A stretch of DNA of 64,000 nucleotides from Notamacropus eugenii (lineage: Eukaryota > Chordata > Mammalia > Diprotodontia > Macropodidae). Position numbers and translations under genes: made by a program. The stretch lies in the NCBI RefSeq assembly GCF_028372415.1, contig NC_092875.1:148825356-148889355 (forward strand), in the 5' to 3' direction. This document shows, piece after piece, positions 1-10,050 of this stretch. The notes below the pieces were generated by a model that did no database searches, was not told where the DNA came from, and saw only the letters and a program-made list of their open reading frames with translations. Positions within the stretch are counted from its first letter, which is position 1; each line of letters opens with the position of its first letter.

Positions 1-84
1 TCAGATCTAACTTTAAGTTTTATTCTAATACAAAATTGAAGCTATCTGTTCATGACTTTTTTGTAGTAAATGCATTACTAATTC

Positions 85-700
85 TTAGTACTTACCCTCC
101 CCTCCTCTTTCAAACTTGTCACAAGACAAAAAAAGAAAAGAAAATGCGTTTGATAGTCTGTCTAAAAATTTTCTAGGTCTCAGAATCAAGCAAGAAAGGC
201 TGCAGCTTTTGGAAATGACTTTTCTTCGTTTTAAGAAATACCCTTTTCTGAAAGACCAGCTCCATTTTTTGGTACCTCTTCTTTGCTCAACAATTAACAA
301 GAGTTTAGGGAGTACATCCAGAAGTTCTTTCAGGACCCTGGAATGTAATTTGTCAGGGCCAGGAGGCTTTTTAATATAGCAAAATGTTCTTTTTTTTATT
401 TTTATCTCTTTACCTATCTTGACCTTCAACTCCTTCTTAACTCTATTCTGCTCATTTTAGTAGAGAATTTCTGCTTTCTCTTTGTCATCTGTTAAAATAA
501 CACCATCTGTCCAAACTTGCTGGTTTTGCCCTCATAACTCTGAAGATATTTTTAAAAGCCCTGTCTATTGTTCTTAGTAATTCCCCCAACATTAGCTCAT
601 TCTGGGCTCTCACTAACTTTCTGACATTTGAATGGGTTGGTGCCATCCTTAAACATTGCATCTTCACTTAATGTACTCCTTTTTGCATTTTTTGTACTTT
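85..700 (-). mobile_element. CR1/L3-clade LINE ORF2 fragment (reverse transcriptase N-terminal part)
   Basis: On the minus strand, one frame reads KPPGPDKLHSRVLKELLDVL, which matches the 'SPGPDGIHPRVLKEL' block at the start of the CR1/L2-type reverse transcriptase. Upstream (plus 485-560) another frame gives DGVILTDDKEKAEIL, matching the linker between endonuclease and RT in CR1/L3 elements. The two blocks lie in the expected order but in different frames, with stops between them, so this is a dead fragment. No YADD catalytic box is present in the window. The clade call is from family knowledge; the exact subfamily is not resolved. Confidence 0.7.
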
Positions 701-1279
701 TTTTAAAAACTGAGTTCAGTGGAAAGATCCCTATGTAGCTTCAATGATTTCTCTAGATGCCACCTTCCTTTCTTCCTCATCAGGATAATTTGTGATTATA
801 TTGACAGAATTTTGCTGTCTAGAACCTCCCATTCAGAAGTGTGCTGGAGATACTTGTACTGGCTTACAAGAGCCAATTATTAAATTTTTAGCATGAGCAT
901 TTATACCTTGGAAATCAGCAAATGTTACATATCAGGACTTGATTGTTTCATTGATTGTCTAGACTTAAGAAAGTGATAGGAAAAATAGTAATAATGATTA
1001 AATATAAAAGTCTGTCATGTAAGCATTTGGGGGGTTGTCAGACATTCACCTGAACAGCCTTGCTCCCACTCCTCTTCAGATATCTTCACCTTTATAATCT
1101 TTGACTATGAACTCATAGCTAGATTTTTTTCTTAAACCTAAAGCACATCTGGTTCTGTTCAGATGAATTCAGCTTTTAGTAGAATAAAACTTCTAGCATA
1201 TATCTGGATAGTTGAAATTCTCCTCACTGTTATTTTTGATCACTAATCCCATCTTTTTGTTTCAGGTTTTAAGACATAA
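701..1279. other. Unassigned; weakly resembles part of 20640-20950
   Basis: No coding region is recognisable. Bases 1170-1250 ('agaataaaacttctagcata...') resemble 20813-20880 ('agaatgagacttctaacaga...'), so both are probably pieces of one old repeat, plausibly CR1/L3. Confidence 0.3.
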
Positions 1280-1370
1280 ATTTGCAATATACATATATAT
1301 GCAATATACGTATATATACACAATATACACATATATTATAATATATTCATATCTAATGCATACATATATT
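1280..1370. repeat. TA/TATA-rich low-complexity tract
   Basis: Imperfect 'atatacatatat' and 'atatacacat' units with almost no G or C. The small open frame over it (Tyr/Ile/Thr-rich) is a by-product of the repeat. Confidence 0.8.
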
Positions 1371-2293
1371 GCACATTTAAGGTGTTGGGCATTCTAATAT
1401 TTAAAACCATTTGAACAGATGAAAATAGCATTTTTCAGATTGTTCAGATTCTTTGTACAACTTAGTAATTTATATGCTGTTAAGTAGATTTACAATGGAT
1501 TCTTCTTTTACCAATTTTCAAGTTCTTTTGCCCCTAGGAACTAACCCACCCAAATAGGTTGATGGAAAATTTTTAGTTTAATGTCAGTAGTTCTTTATTT
1601 TTTGAACGTTAGAGACATGAGGACAATCTTTTCCACTATATGCAACCTCTCTGTCTTACAAAGTTAAACAGCAAAGGAAATAAAATTAGAAAGCAATACT
1701 TCTACTTTCTAGTGAATGTTAGCAGAAAAGATAGCATTGTGATTCATCTGCTAAATTCCTCTCTTCCACTGTTTGCTTGGAAGTAACTACAGAAGTACTG
1801 GACCAGGACTTTCTTAGACTTTGGTTTGTACTGAACATTATGAAAGTATCATCCATATCCTTGCTCTGCCCAGTTGATCTGTAGTAACCCCTTCTTCCTC
1901 TGTCCCCTACTTTATTCTTATCACTCTGTTTTTCCCTTAATCCTCAAAAATTATCTGTACTGTTATTTGACTCCAAAGTTCCTAGATATTATTCCAGGTC
2001 TGCAAGTTTTTAATATATAGTGTTACTGTCCTACCCCTTTATGAGATCTATTTCTCTAGATTCCTTCCATAGTCATATTCAAAACATAAGTTTCATTTAA
2101 CCATAAATTAGAAATTTCTATTTGGTGGTATTTGCCTTATTGTGTTAAAATGTCAAGTTAATTTTTAGTCATTATTCTTATTGAAGACTTTATTATATAG
2201 AAGTCTGAGGTCTTGCTCTTCCTTTCTTCCCACTTTTTTATTTTTGGATACCTCCTCCACTATTATTTTTCTTTCCATGTTGTACCTGTAGTC
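1371..2293. other. Unassigned, AT-rich
   Basis: No conserved frame, SINE promoter boxes or LINE motif found. 1850-2050 is pyrimidine-rich and could be a very old LINE fragment. Confidence 0.3.
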
Positions 2294-2529
2294 CTCTATA
2301 GCAGATGTGTAAAAAAATTTGGTCTGTGTACCAAAAGTGACCCACAATACTTCCAAGTGCTGCCAGAACCAGAATAGAAAGTGATCGGGAAATATTTAAC
2401 AAAAATAAATAAAAATACAATAAAGCATAGATAATGTTAATATATGATTTTCTATGTGGTCCATAGGGATCCTTATGGACTGTTCAGTGACCTCCATTTC
2501 TGTTTGAATTTGACATGGCTGCTCTATAA
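2294..2529. mobile_element. hAT-type non-autonomous DNA transposon with 8-bp target duplication
   Basis: A 220-bp element (2302-2521) begins 'cagatgtgtaaaa' and ends 'tttgacatggctg'. The ends are related inverted repeats of the Charlie style. It is flanked by 'ctctatag' (2294-2301) and 'ctctataa' (2522-2529), 7 of 8 identical; an 8-bp duplication is diagnostic of hAT. It has no coding capacity. Confidence 0.7.
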
Positions 2530-3340
2530 TGTCAATGTGTGTTAATCACCAACATATTACAATTATACCTAGGCATTTTTCTTCAAATTTGGCTCATGAG
2601 ATCTCCATAAGTTTCAGGTCTAAGTCCTTATAATCTGATCAGAAAGTTACCTTTCAAATAGCCCTCTTGAGATGAATTTTGGCCTTTGCCAAGGAGATTA
2701 AAAAAAAAAATCTCAAGGCATGATCCAGAAAAATAAATCCTGCTTTCCAGTACCACAGATATAACCAGCTGTTTACTTTCAGAAGAAGTGGAAGTACTTC
2801 TAGTGCCTACAAGGGCCTCCTGTTTTCAACTCAGGAATTTTTAGAGACTAGAGACATACTTCAAGTTTCTTCTGGTGGTATTATTGGTTTTTATGTAAAT
2901 CATTGTGAATGGGTTATTTGTCTTTCTACTGTCAGTTTTTGATTCAGTGGTCTAATATCCTTCAGTTTGACGTATTTATACCGAAAGAGTTTAATGCAAG
3001 CACCATGATGTTAGAGACTTATCCATTTTTGTGTCTCTCCTCAACATCTTTACTTGATGAGTCAAGGTGCCCAGAATACAAAGACAAAAACAGACATTGC
3101 AAACAGACACTATCAATTGGGTCCAAAAGAATTGAGCAGAAGGAGAGTGGGCTGTATTACCTTTGGAAAAGTACAGATTCTTTCTCCCTGAAACAAAGGC
3201 CTTTCTTTTTAATACCAGTGTCTTTTTGGTGTTATATGACTACAGTACAGTCTCCAAAGAATCAAAATTGAGAATTACCCAAAAAGCAATAGAAAGATAA
3301 ATGTTGGGCAAGAGGTAGCTTCAACGCATTACAAACAAGT
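2530..3340. other. Unassigned
   Basis: The open frame at 2909-3271 (+) has no recognised domain, no conserved motif and no splice-like framing. I treat it as chance. No repeat family is recognised. Confidence 0.3.
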
Positions 3341-3616
3341 AATTATTTAGATTGTTGTTGTGTTTGTCCTTCGTTGCCGAAGAAGACCATGCCATCAGAG
3401 AAGGGATGATATGACTTGCACTTGACTTTGTTTTGAGTGAAGGAGGGCTGTGCAAGGTCACCAGCCTCACTTCTCCTCTGGAGCCATCTGAATCCAGTGA
3501 CCAGATATTCATCAGGATGACTGGAGGTGACCCAGGATGCAATGGGAGACCTTGACCTTTTTAGGCCAAGGTCTGTTCAGGTACTCACTTAGGGTACATT
3601 CATTGAATTATTTAGA
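3341..3616 (-). mobile_element. RTE-tailed marsupial SINE (WSINE/MAR-type), 5'-truncated
   Basis: 3352-3605 is the reverse complement of the SINE body seen in full at 56127-56457 (shared 'gaagaagaccatg', 'tcactcaaaacaa' and 'ctggattcagatgg' blocks). The (TTG)n at 3352 is the complement of a (CAA)n tail. Direct repeats 'aattatttaga' at 3341-3351 and 3606-3616 are the target-site duplication. The tRNA head is missing. Confidence 0.8.
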
Positions 3617-4749
3617 AGTGATATAAAGAAAGTTACCAAAGAAATGAATACAAGGAGAATGGGCTGGGCTTGTTCCCTGGTTCCTTTATGTCCCAGTGAA
3701 TTGTGAGTGTATAAATAATGATCAGTGCCTGAGCCTGGAAAAGTCACACCTCCAATAAGCTAGAAAAATTGTAGAAAAGCTCTGCCAACCTGTTCTTTGA
3801 ATATGTCACTTAGAACTCTGCTGGGTTTTTCTGGATTTTCCAGTGACCCTCCAGTCTGGCATCAATGGTAACTGTATGCATGTAGTAGCAAAGACTAGTG
3901 CTTGCCTAGGTCAGCCTAAGCCTTGGCTGCCTCTTCTGTTTTGTTTCTCCTACTTCTCATGGGAACTTCCATGGTTAAATTAATGTCCTGATTCCCACAA
4001 GTCCTCCTCAGTTTCTTCCTTCTGTTTATTAGACCACTAATGCATTTCTTCCTTTGTTCAGGTACAGTTCAGAGGAGGCTGAATAAAGAGAAGGAAAGAA
4101 AGAAGATAAGGAGAAAGAAAGAAAGAAAAGAAAGAAGGCTGGTTCTGTTAGACCTCCTCCCCTCCACATTGCTCTTAAAGGTTATGCCCTAGGAACTTAT
4201 GTCATTGGATTTCTTATTAGCAAACAGGTAGCTCTAAGCTTGGATGGTTGTTAAAGGAAAATTCTTCATTCAGGCTTTCACTTTGATTAACAAGGCAAAA
4301 CTCAAGACAAAGAGAATTAAAATAGTTTATTAAAAATACATTGAGGTAGCAACATGTTGATGGACTGATCACTGGAAATCAGTGAGGGATTCAAAATGGA
4401 GCCAGTTCTTATTAATAACTTCCATAATGAGATAAAGATGATTTGGATATCTCCCAAATTTGGCAGTCTCCCCAACTGCCAGTACATGGGGACTAACAAG
4501 CACATGACATATAGCAGGTGATACAAAAGCTTCAAACTGCAGTTCCTCCTCCAAAAAAGCCTCCCTCAACAGAAACTCCCCAACACTGATTTACAATTAG
4601 GACTGGGAACAGTGGATAACTGGATCAGCATTACTTTCAACATGGTGATAACAGTAATGCTCCCTTGAGAACTTGATCTGTGTCCCACAGTTCTCCATTT
4701 GGTACAACGCAGACCCTCAGCACATCACTTAAAGCATTTCAATAGATAA
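3617..4749. other. Unassigned, with a (GAAA)n tract
   Basis: 4084-4138 is an imperfect GAAA purine repeat. On the minus strand an AATAAA-like signal near 4330 ends an unrecognised sequence with short open frames (4317-4569), which might be an old LTR or retrocopy 3' end. Nothing is named with confidence. Confidence 0.3.
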
Positions 4750-4850
4750 CAGTTGAGTTCTGTACTCTACTAGGTGCTGTAGAGTTAATGTCACAGACCT
4801 GGTCCCTAACGTCTAGGAGTTTATAATGCAAAATAATTACTTCATCATTC
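4750..4850 (-). mobile_element. L2 LINE 3' end, short fragment
   Basis: 'ctctactaggtgctgtagag' followed by 'cctggtccctaacgtctagg' matches the reverse complement of the L2 3' terminus, as in the better copies at 48245 and 63700. Confidence 0.5.
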
Positions 4851-5340
4851 ATGTTCTGTTTCCAAAACTTTGAATTCATGATTCCATTATACAGACTTTT
4901 CCTAGTTTTGTTGAAGTCAGGTTACCTTGACTCGAAATTCCATATTCGTCAGCAGTGATTCCTAAAAATTCACCTTCAGGCTGGTTGTGCCTCCTCATTG
5001 GCTCTTATTTCCCCTACCTTCCTCAAGGTGTTTATTTTCTTTGGTTTGTTGTTATTTTGTTCTGGTGGTTAAAAGTAATCAGATTAAGTTTGAATATCCA
5101 GTTGGGACCAGACAGCTTTTATCTACCAAACTCCTAGTCCTTATAAATGGATACCCTTGGCCAAGGGGAGACCAGATGAAAGAAATCAAGAGTGCATCAG
5201 CACTACCAGGAAAAATGTCTTCTTTGTGCAGACTGGGAAGTCCATTTTCCCCCCCTAACAAATCAAATTCATTGCCAATGGTTTCTTGCAACGGTCTTTT
5301 CCTAAGGATTTTGGCATTAGGAGTTAGATCTCTAATCCTA
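4851..5340. other. Unassigned
   Basis: Several overlapping short frames occur on both strands (4955-5352) without any family motif. I see nothing that supports a gene. Confidence 0.3.
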
Positions 5341-5570
5341 GGGGGCAGCTAGGTGGTACAGTAGCTGTAGTCAGGAAAACCTGAGTTCAAATCTGGCCTC
5401 AGACACTATCTATCTGACCCTTGGCAAGTCACTTAACCTCTTCCTGCCTTAGTTTCATCATCTGTAAAACGGGGATAACAGCATCTATCTTGAATAGTCG
5501 TTGTGAGAATTGAAATAATATTTGTAAAGCACTTAGTACAGTGCCTGGCATATGGTAGACAATAAATACT
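5341..5570 (+). mobile_element. tRNA-headed CORE-SINE (MIR/THER-like)
   Basis: It starts with 'gggggcagctaggtgg' (A-box region) and 'gagttcaaatc' (B box). The core is 'ggcaagtcacttaacctctt' and the tail is 'cacttagtacagtgcctggc', ending in an AATAAA-like stretch. This is the commonest SINE architecture in the window. Confidence 0.8.
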
Positions 5571-5780
5571 TATTCCCTTCCTCTTTCCTATTTATTACAT
5601 GAGTTTTGTGTATATTTTTTTCCGGAAGGGAGGCAAGCAGGAGAAAAATAAATGCTTGATGGGGGGAAAATGAAAACAAATAGCTTTTAAAAAGCACAGA
5701 AATATCCTGGTCAAGGATTTTAGGGGGACCAGTGGAACAGCATCTGGATACCTCTCTATTTTCACTTCTGTGCGTGTCCA

Positions 5781-5927
5781 CTCACACAAAGGGAAGATGA
5801 AGAGAAATTGAAATACCTTTCAGATACTTCAACATGGATTCAAGTATTTGGAAATCTGTAATGAGTAAGAGGGATTTGACTTGCTCTTTTTGGAAGAAGT
5901 AGGAATTGAGTAGAAATTAGAAAAAGG
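5781..5927 (+). mobile_element. CR1/L3 3' end, left part, interrupted by HAL1-A
   Basis: 'ttcaagtatttggaaatctg...gagggatttgacttgctc' matches the L3/CR1 3'UTR. The homology resumes after the HAL1-A poly(A), at 8871, with 'cttgatgtcaggaaaaaatt'. HAL1-A therefore landed inside an older CR1/L3 copy. Confidence 0.55.
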
Positions 5928-6082
5928 GGGGCGGAGCCAAGATGGCGGAGTAGAAAGACGCACATACACATAGCTCTGAACCCACAACCCATAGAATGGC
6001 TACAGGGAAGTAACTCACTGCGAATTCTGCACCCAGAGGCCACGGAACATTGGAGCGAGGGAGATTTCTGTTCCAGAGAGAC

Positions 6083-6400
6083 CTGCAAACCTCTCGCGGG
6101 GGGTCCTTCGCGCTGGGGACTGGGCGCCGGGACTGGGAGCTGAGTGCAGCCCTGCCGCGGCCGCGGCACCGAGAGGAAAAGATCCGAGCAGGCTTCACAG
6201 ACAGGATCTCCAGCGGCCACGCGGGTCCCTCCACCCACAGAGGGATCTGCAAACCTCTCGCAAAAGGTCCGTCGCGCTGCAGACACAAAGCCCAGCCCAG
6301 ACCTGCTGCGGCCACGGCTGCAGCACCGAGAGAAACAGATCCGAGCAGGCTTCAGGGACGGGATCTCCAGCGGCTGCACAAGTCCCTCCACCCACAGGTG
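6083..6400 (+). repeat. Two tandem monomer-like units in the HAL1-A 5'UTR
   Basis: 'ctgcaaacctctcgc' occurs at 6083 and 6247, 'gatccgagcaggcttca' at 6181 and 6338, and 'tccctccacccacag' closes both units. Spacing is 157-164 bp. The antisense copies D and E contain only one 'cacctgtgggtggagggacc' block each, so the duplication is specific to A among these copies. Confidence 0.8.
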
Positions 6401-6458
6401 ACAGGGGTGGGTGAGAGAGTCTCTTTGGCGGGTCGAGAGGGGAGTGGGGTGCCCCCAT
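6195..6458 (-). other. Antisense ATG open frame in HAL1-A 5'UTR (ORF0-like candidate)
   Basis: An ATG at 6458 opens an 87-codon antisense frame starting MGAPHSPLDPPKR and containing SPVGGGTCAAAGD and PEACSDL. HAL1-E has an ATG at the equivalent place (plus 43525) opening the same frame, with nearly the same first 45 residues. Primate L1 has a short antisense ORF0 in its 5'UTR; similarity here is positional, not by sequence. Conservation may simply reflect conserved DNA. Confidence 0.4.
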
Positions 6459-6770
6459 AATTCAGGCCCCCCCCGGGAGGTAGAAGCTGAGAGGCGGCTG
6501 CAGACAGGGGCTCCCCAAGCGGGCGGGAGCTTGAATCCATTGCGGAAGGTCTGCGCATAAACCCCCTGAGGGAACTGAGCCTGAGAGGTGGCCCTGCCCT
6601 GATCTCAGCACCAGATCATAATCTCATACTGAATAGCAGCCCTGCCCCCGCCAAAAGCCCTGAGGCTGGAAGCAGCATTTGAATCTCAGACCACAAACAC
6701 GGGCTGGGAGGATCAGGAGGTGAGGTGGGTGTGAGGAAAATATTCAGAGGTCAAGTCACTGGCTGGGAAA

Positions 6771-7859
6771 ATGCCCAGAAAAGGGAAAAGAAATAAGACT
6801 ATAGAAGGTTACTTTCTTGGCGAACAGGCATTTCCTCCCTTCCTTTCTGATGAGGAAGAACAATGTTTACCATCAGGCAAAGACACAGAAATCAAGGCTT
6901 CTGTGTCCCAGCCCACCCAATGGGCTCAGGCCATGGAAGAGCTCAAAAAGAATTTTGAAAATCAAGTTAGAGAGGTGGAGGAAAAGCTGGGAAGAGAAAT
7001 GAGAGACATGAAGTCAAAGCATGAACAGCAGATCAGCTCCCTGCTAAGGGAGACCCAAAAAAATGTTGAAGAAATTAACACCTTGAAAACTAGCCTAACT
7101 CAATTGGCAAAAGAGGTTCAAAAAGCCAATGAGGAGAAGAATGCTTTCAAAAGCAGAATTAGCCAAATGGAAAAGGAGATTCAAAAGCTCACTGAAGAAA
7201 ATAGTTCTTTCAAAATTAGAATGGCACAGATGGAGGCTAATGACTTTATGCAAAACCAAGAAATCACAGAACAAAGAGAGAAGAATGGAAAAATGGAAGA
7301 TAATGTGAAATATCTCATTGGAAAAACAACAGACCTGGAAAATAGATCCAGGAGAGACAATTTAAAAATTATGGGACTACCTGAAAGCCATGATCAAAAG
7401 AAGAGCCTAGACATCATCTTTCATGAAATTATCAAGGAAAACTGCCCTGAGATTCTAGAACCAGAGGGCAAAATAAATATCCAAGGAATCCACAGAACAC
7501 CGCCTGAAAGAGATCCAAAAAGAGAAACTCCTAGGAACATTGTGGCCAAATTCCAGAGTTCCCAGGTCAAGGAGAAAATACTGCAGGCAGCTAGAAAGAA
7601 ACAATTCAAGTATTGTGGAAATACAATCAGGATAACACAAGATCTAGCAGCCTCTACATTAAGGGATCGAAGGGCATGGAACAGTATATTCCAGAAGTCA
7701 AAGGAACTAGGACTAAAACCAAGAATCACCTACCCAGCAAAACTGACTATAATACTTCAGGGGAAAAAATGGTCTTTCAATGAAATAGAGGATTTTCAAG
7801 TATTCTTGATGAAAAGACCAGAGCTGAAAAGAAAATTTGACTTTCAAACACAAGAATGA
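6771..7859 (+). CDS. HAL1/L1-type ORF1 protein, 362 aa, intact
   Basis: This is an L1 ORF1p-like RNA-binding chaperone expected to trimerise and coat element RNA in cytoplasmic particles. Residues 8-15 (NKTIEGYF) form a PIP-box-like motif, followed by an acidic stretch (DEEEQ, about 27-31). Residues 53-187 are a long heptad-rich coiled coil. An RRM-like domain follows (about 195-270, with NLKIMGLPES and RNIVAKF as the RNP-like strands). A C-terminal domain (about 270-355) contains KILQAARKKQF, RITQDLAASTL and ITYPAKL. The ATG has A at -3 (gggaaaATGc) and keeps the frame; 33 bases separate it from the GAAGG block. The length is normal for the family, and the frame reaches its stop without breaks. 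Confidence 0.92.
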   Translation: MPRKGKRNKTIEGYFLGEQAFPPFLSDEEEQCLPSGKDTEIKASVSQPTQWAQAMEELKKNFENQVREVEEKLGREMRDMKSKHEQQISSLLRETQKNVEEINTLKTSLTQLAKEVQKANEEKNAFKSRISQMEKEIQKLTEENSSFKIRMAQMEANDFMQNQEITEQREKNGKMEDNVKYLIGKTTDLENRSRRDNLKIMGLPESHDQKKSLDIIFHEIIKENCPEILEPEGKINIQGIHRTPPERDPKRETPRNIVAKFQSSQVKEKILQAARKKQFKYCGNTIRITQDLAASTLRDRRAWNSIFQKSKELGLKPRITYPAKLTIILQGKKWSFNEIEDFQVFLMKRPELKRKFDFQTQE

Positions 7860-8870
7860 AGAGAACCATGAAAAGGTGAACAACAAAGTGAAGTCATAAG
7901 GGACTTACTAAAGCTGAACTGTTTACATTCCTACATGGAAAGACAATATTTGTAACTCTTGAAACATTTCAGTATCTGGGTACTGGGTGGGATTACACAT
8001 GCACACACGCTCACATACACAGAGACAGAGTGCACAGAGTGAATGGAATAGGATGGGATCATATCTTTAAAACAAAATGAAATCAAGCAGTGAGAGAGAA
8101 ATATATTGGGAAGAGAAAGGGAGAAATTGAATGGGGCAAATTATCTCTCATAAAAGAGGCAATCAAAAGACTCATTAGTGGAGGGATAAAGAGGGGAGGT
8201 GAGAGAAAAACATGAAGTCTACTCTCATCACATTCCACTAAAGAAAAGAATAAAGTGCACACTCATTTTGGTAGGAAAACCTATCTCACAATACAGGAAA
8301 GTGGGGGATAAGGGGACAAGCAGGGTGGGGGGGATGATAGAAGGGAGGGCATGAGGAGGAGAGTGCAATTCGAGGTCGACACTCATGGGGAGGGATAGGA
8401 TCAAAAGAGAATAGAAGTAATGGGGGACAGGATAGGTTGGAGGGAAATATAGTTAGTCCTATACAACACAGCTAGTATGGAAGTCATTTGCAAAACTACA
8501 CAGATTTGGCCTATATTGAATTGCTTGCCTTCCAAAGGGAAGGGGTGGAGAGGGAGGGAGGTAAAGAAGGTGGAACTCAAAGTGTTAGGATCAACTGTCG
8601 AGTAATGTTCTTGCCACTAGGAAATAAGAAAAACAGGTAAAGGGGTATAGAAAGCTATCTGCCCCTACAGGACAAAAGAGAAGATGGAGACAAGGGCAGA
8701 GAGGGATGATAGAAGAGAGAGCAGATTGGTCATAGGGGCAATTAGAATGCTTGGTGTTTGGGGGGGGAGGGGATAAAAGGGGAGAAAATTTGTAACCCAA
8801 AATTTTGTGAAAATGAATGTTAAAAGTTAAATAAATAAATTTAATAAAAAAAAAAAAAAAAAAAAAAAAA
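7860..8870 (+). other. HAL1-A 3'UTR with G-rich tract and poly(A)
   Basis: About 1 kb of purine-rich DNA follows ORF1. It has a CA-rich patch at 7997-8022 where other copies carry long (TG)n/(CA)n arrays, G-rich runs at 8305-8350, and a G-rich cluster at 8756-8785 (runs of 8, 4 and 4 G) about 60 bases before the tail. The end has AATAAA-like signals (ttaaataaataaatttaataa) before the poly(A). Confidence 0.75.
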
Positions 8871-8886
8871 AGAAATTAGAAAAAGG

Positions 8887-9040
8887 CAAATTTAAGCTTG
8901 ATGTCAGGAAAAAATTTCCTAACAGAGCTGTTCACAAGTGGAATGATCTGTTCTGGGAGGTGGCGGTTCCCTTCCTCTTGAAAACTCTTCAGAGACTGGA
9001 TGACCGCTGACAGGGATTCCTTTCCAGCATGAATCGACTT
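8887..9040 (+). mobile_element. CR1/L3 3' end, right part
   Basis: 'aagcttgatgtcaggaaaa', 'acagagctgttcacaagtgg' and 'gactggatgaccgctgacag' match the terminal region of CR1/L3 on the plus strand, continuing from 5781-5927. Confidence 0.6.
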
Positions 9041-9044
9041 TGAT

Positions 9045-9320
9045 GTGATAATGATGATATTGATGATGATGATGATAACAGCTGATCTTTACGTAGTACT
9101 TTAAAGTGTAACAAGCATTTTCCGTGTGTTAGCTTATTTGCTCTTCACAACAATTCTATGAAGTAGGTGCTATTATTATTCCCATTTTACTGGTGAGAAA
9201 ACTGAAACTGAGAGAGGCTACCAGTTGCTACTTACTACAACTAATAAGTGTCTGAGGCAGAATTTAAACTTAGAATTTCCTTACTCCAACACTATCCACT
9301 GCAATATCTGGCTTCTTCAG
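9045..9320 (-). mobile_element. CORE-SINE (MIR/THER-like), antisense
   Basis: 'aagtaggtgctattattatt', 'ttttactggtgagaaaactg', 'aagtgtctgaggcagaattt' and 'ctatccactgcaatatctgg' occur in the order of the reverse complement of a tRNA-headed CORE-SINE. Confidence 0.75.
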
Positions 9321-9689
9321 CTGCTGGCTGATGTCCCTTTTAACTCTCCATTTCTGTGATTCTTTGATTTTGCGTGATCCAGTTCTATCAGTCTGATGAC
9401 CTTTAGAACGCCAGGGAAGACCTACTTATATTTACATTCATAATTGGGAAATAGTACTTCAAGGGGATCTACTTTTTTCAACATACATATTTTGTATACA
9501 TATTATGTGTGTAATATATGTATATAAATTTATGCACATACATGTATATAAATTTTGTAAAGATGTTTATAGCATACTTCCTGCTACAGACTGTTTGAAG
9601 CTTGCATATTTCTGTCTTCCTGAAGGCATTTCAACTTGGCTCTTATGCCCTAAAGCAATGATTATGAAAAGTATAATTTTATCAGTTCA
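9321..9689. other. Unassigned, with TA-rich stretch
   Basis: 9480-9560 is TA/TG-rich. No coding or repeat motif recognised. Confidence 0.3.
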
Positions 9690-10050
9690 AAATAATAAAT
9701 TATTCAAGAATGACCTGCTGGACTAGTTCTGCTGTCTGCTTCCCACTGCTTTCTGTCTTGCATTGGATGCCTTGCATTGAAGCAAAGCTTGGAACTCCAG
9801 GATCTCCCATAGCTACTATCTCCTGGGTCCCAGAGAAAATATGCTCATACATAGGAATTCTTCCCTCCTCAAAATTCCCAGAGCAGTTTTCTCCTACTTT
9901 GCCTATGTACTGTCATGTCACAGTTGGTAATACATTTATGTTTACCTGTCTTATTCTACCTTAGTAGTCTATAAGTTCTTTGAGGGCAGAAGTGATGTTT
10001 TGTATTTAATACAATGATTTTCATGCAGTAGGCACATATTGAATTAAATC
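9690..10050 (+). mobile_element. L2 LINE 3' end
   Basis: 'tagtctataagttctttgag' followed by 'ggcagaagtgatgttttgta' and 'catgcagtaggcacatattg' is the usual L2 terminal sequence. Confidence 0.6.

Larger units (their letters stand above)
5928..6770 (+). promoter_or_regulatory. HAL1-A 5'UTR / internal promoter region, CpG-rich
   Basis: The first bases carry CCAAGATGGCGG, a YY1-type site in the same place as in human L1, where it sets the transcription start. The following 800 bp is rich in GC and CpG, unlike the AT-rich surroundings, as expected for an internal Pol II promoter. Two tandem units of about 160 bp lie at 6083-6400. Promoter activity is inferred from family knowledge. Confidence 0.65.
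5928..8870 (+). mobile_element. HAL1-A: half-LINE retrotransposon (5'UTR-ORF1-3'UTR, no ORF2), full length
   Basis: The element runs from a GGGGCGGAGCCAAGATGGCG leader through a CpG-rich 5'UTR, a complete ORF1 (6771-7859) and a 1-kb purine-rich 3'UTR to a 25-base poly(A) (8846-8870). It is flanked by a perfect 16-bp duplication, agaaattagaaaaagg, at 5912-5927 and 8871-8886. No endonuclease or reverse transcriptase lies between ORF1 and the 3'UTR. L1-derived elements with ORF1 but no ORF2 are known as HAL1 and depend on L1 enzymes in trans. Retained CpGs, the intact ORF and identical flanks make this the youngest insertion here. Confidence 0.9.

Noticed and set aside
5840..6391. 183-codon minus-strand frame over the HAL1-A 5'UTR
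   Set aside because: It starts at GTG and leaves the element. It is a by-product of GC-rich DNA. Only the ATG frame at 6195-6458 has a counterpart in another copy.
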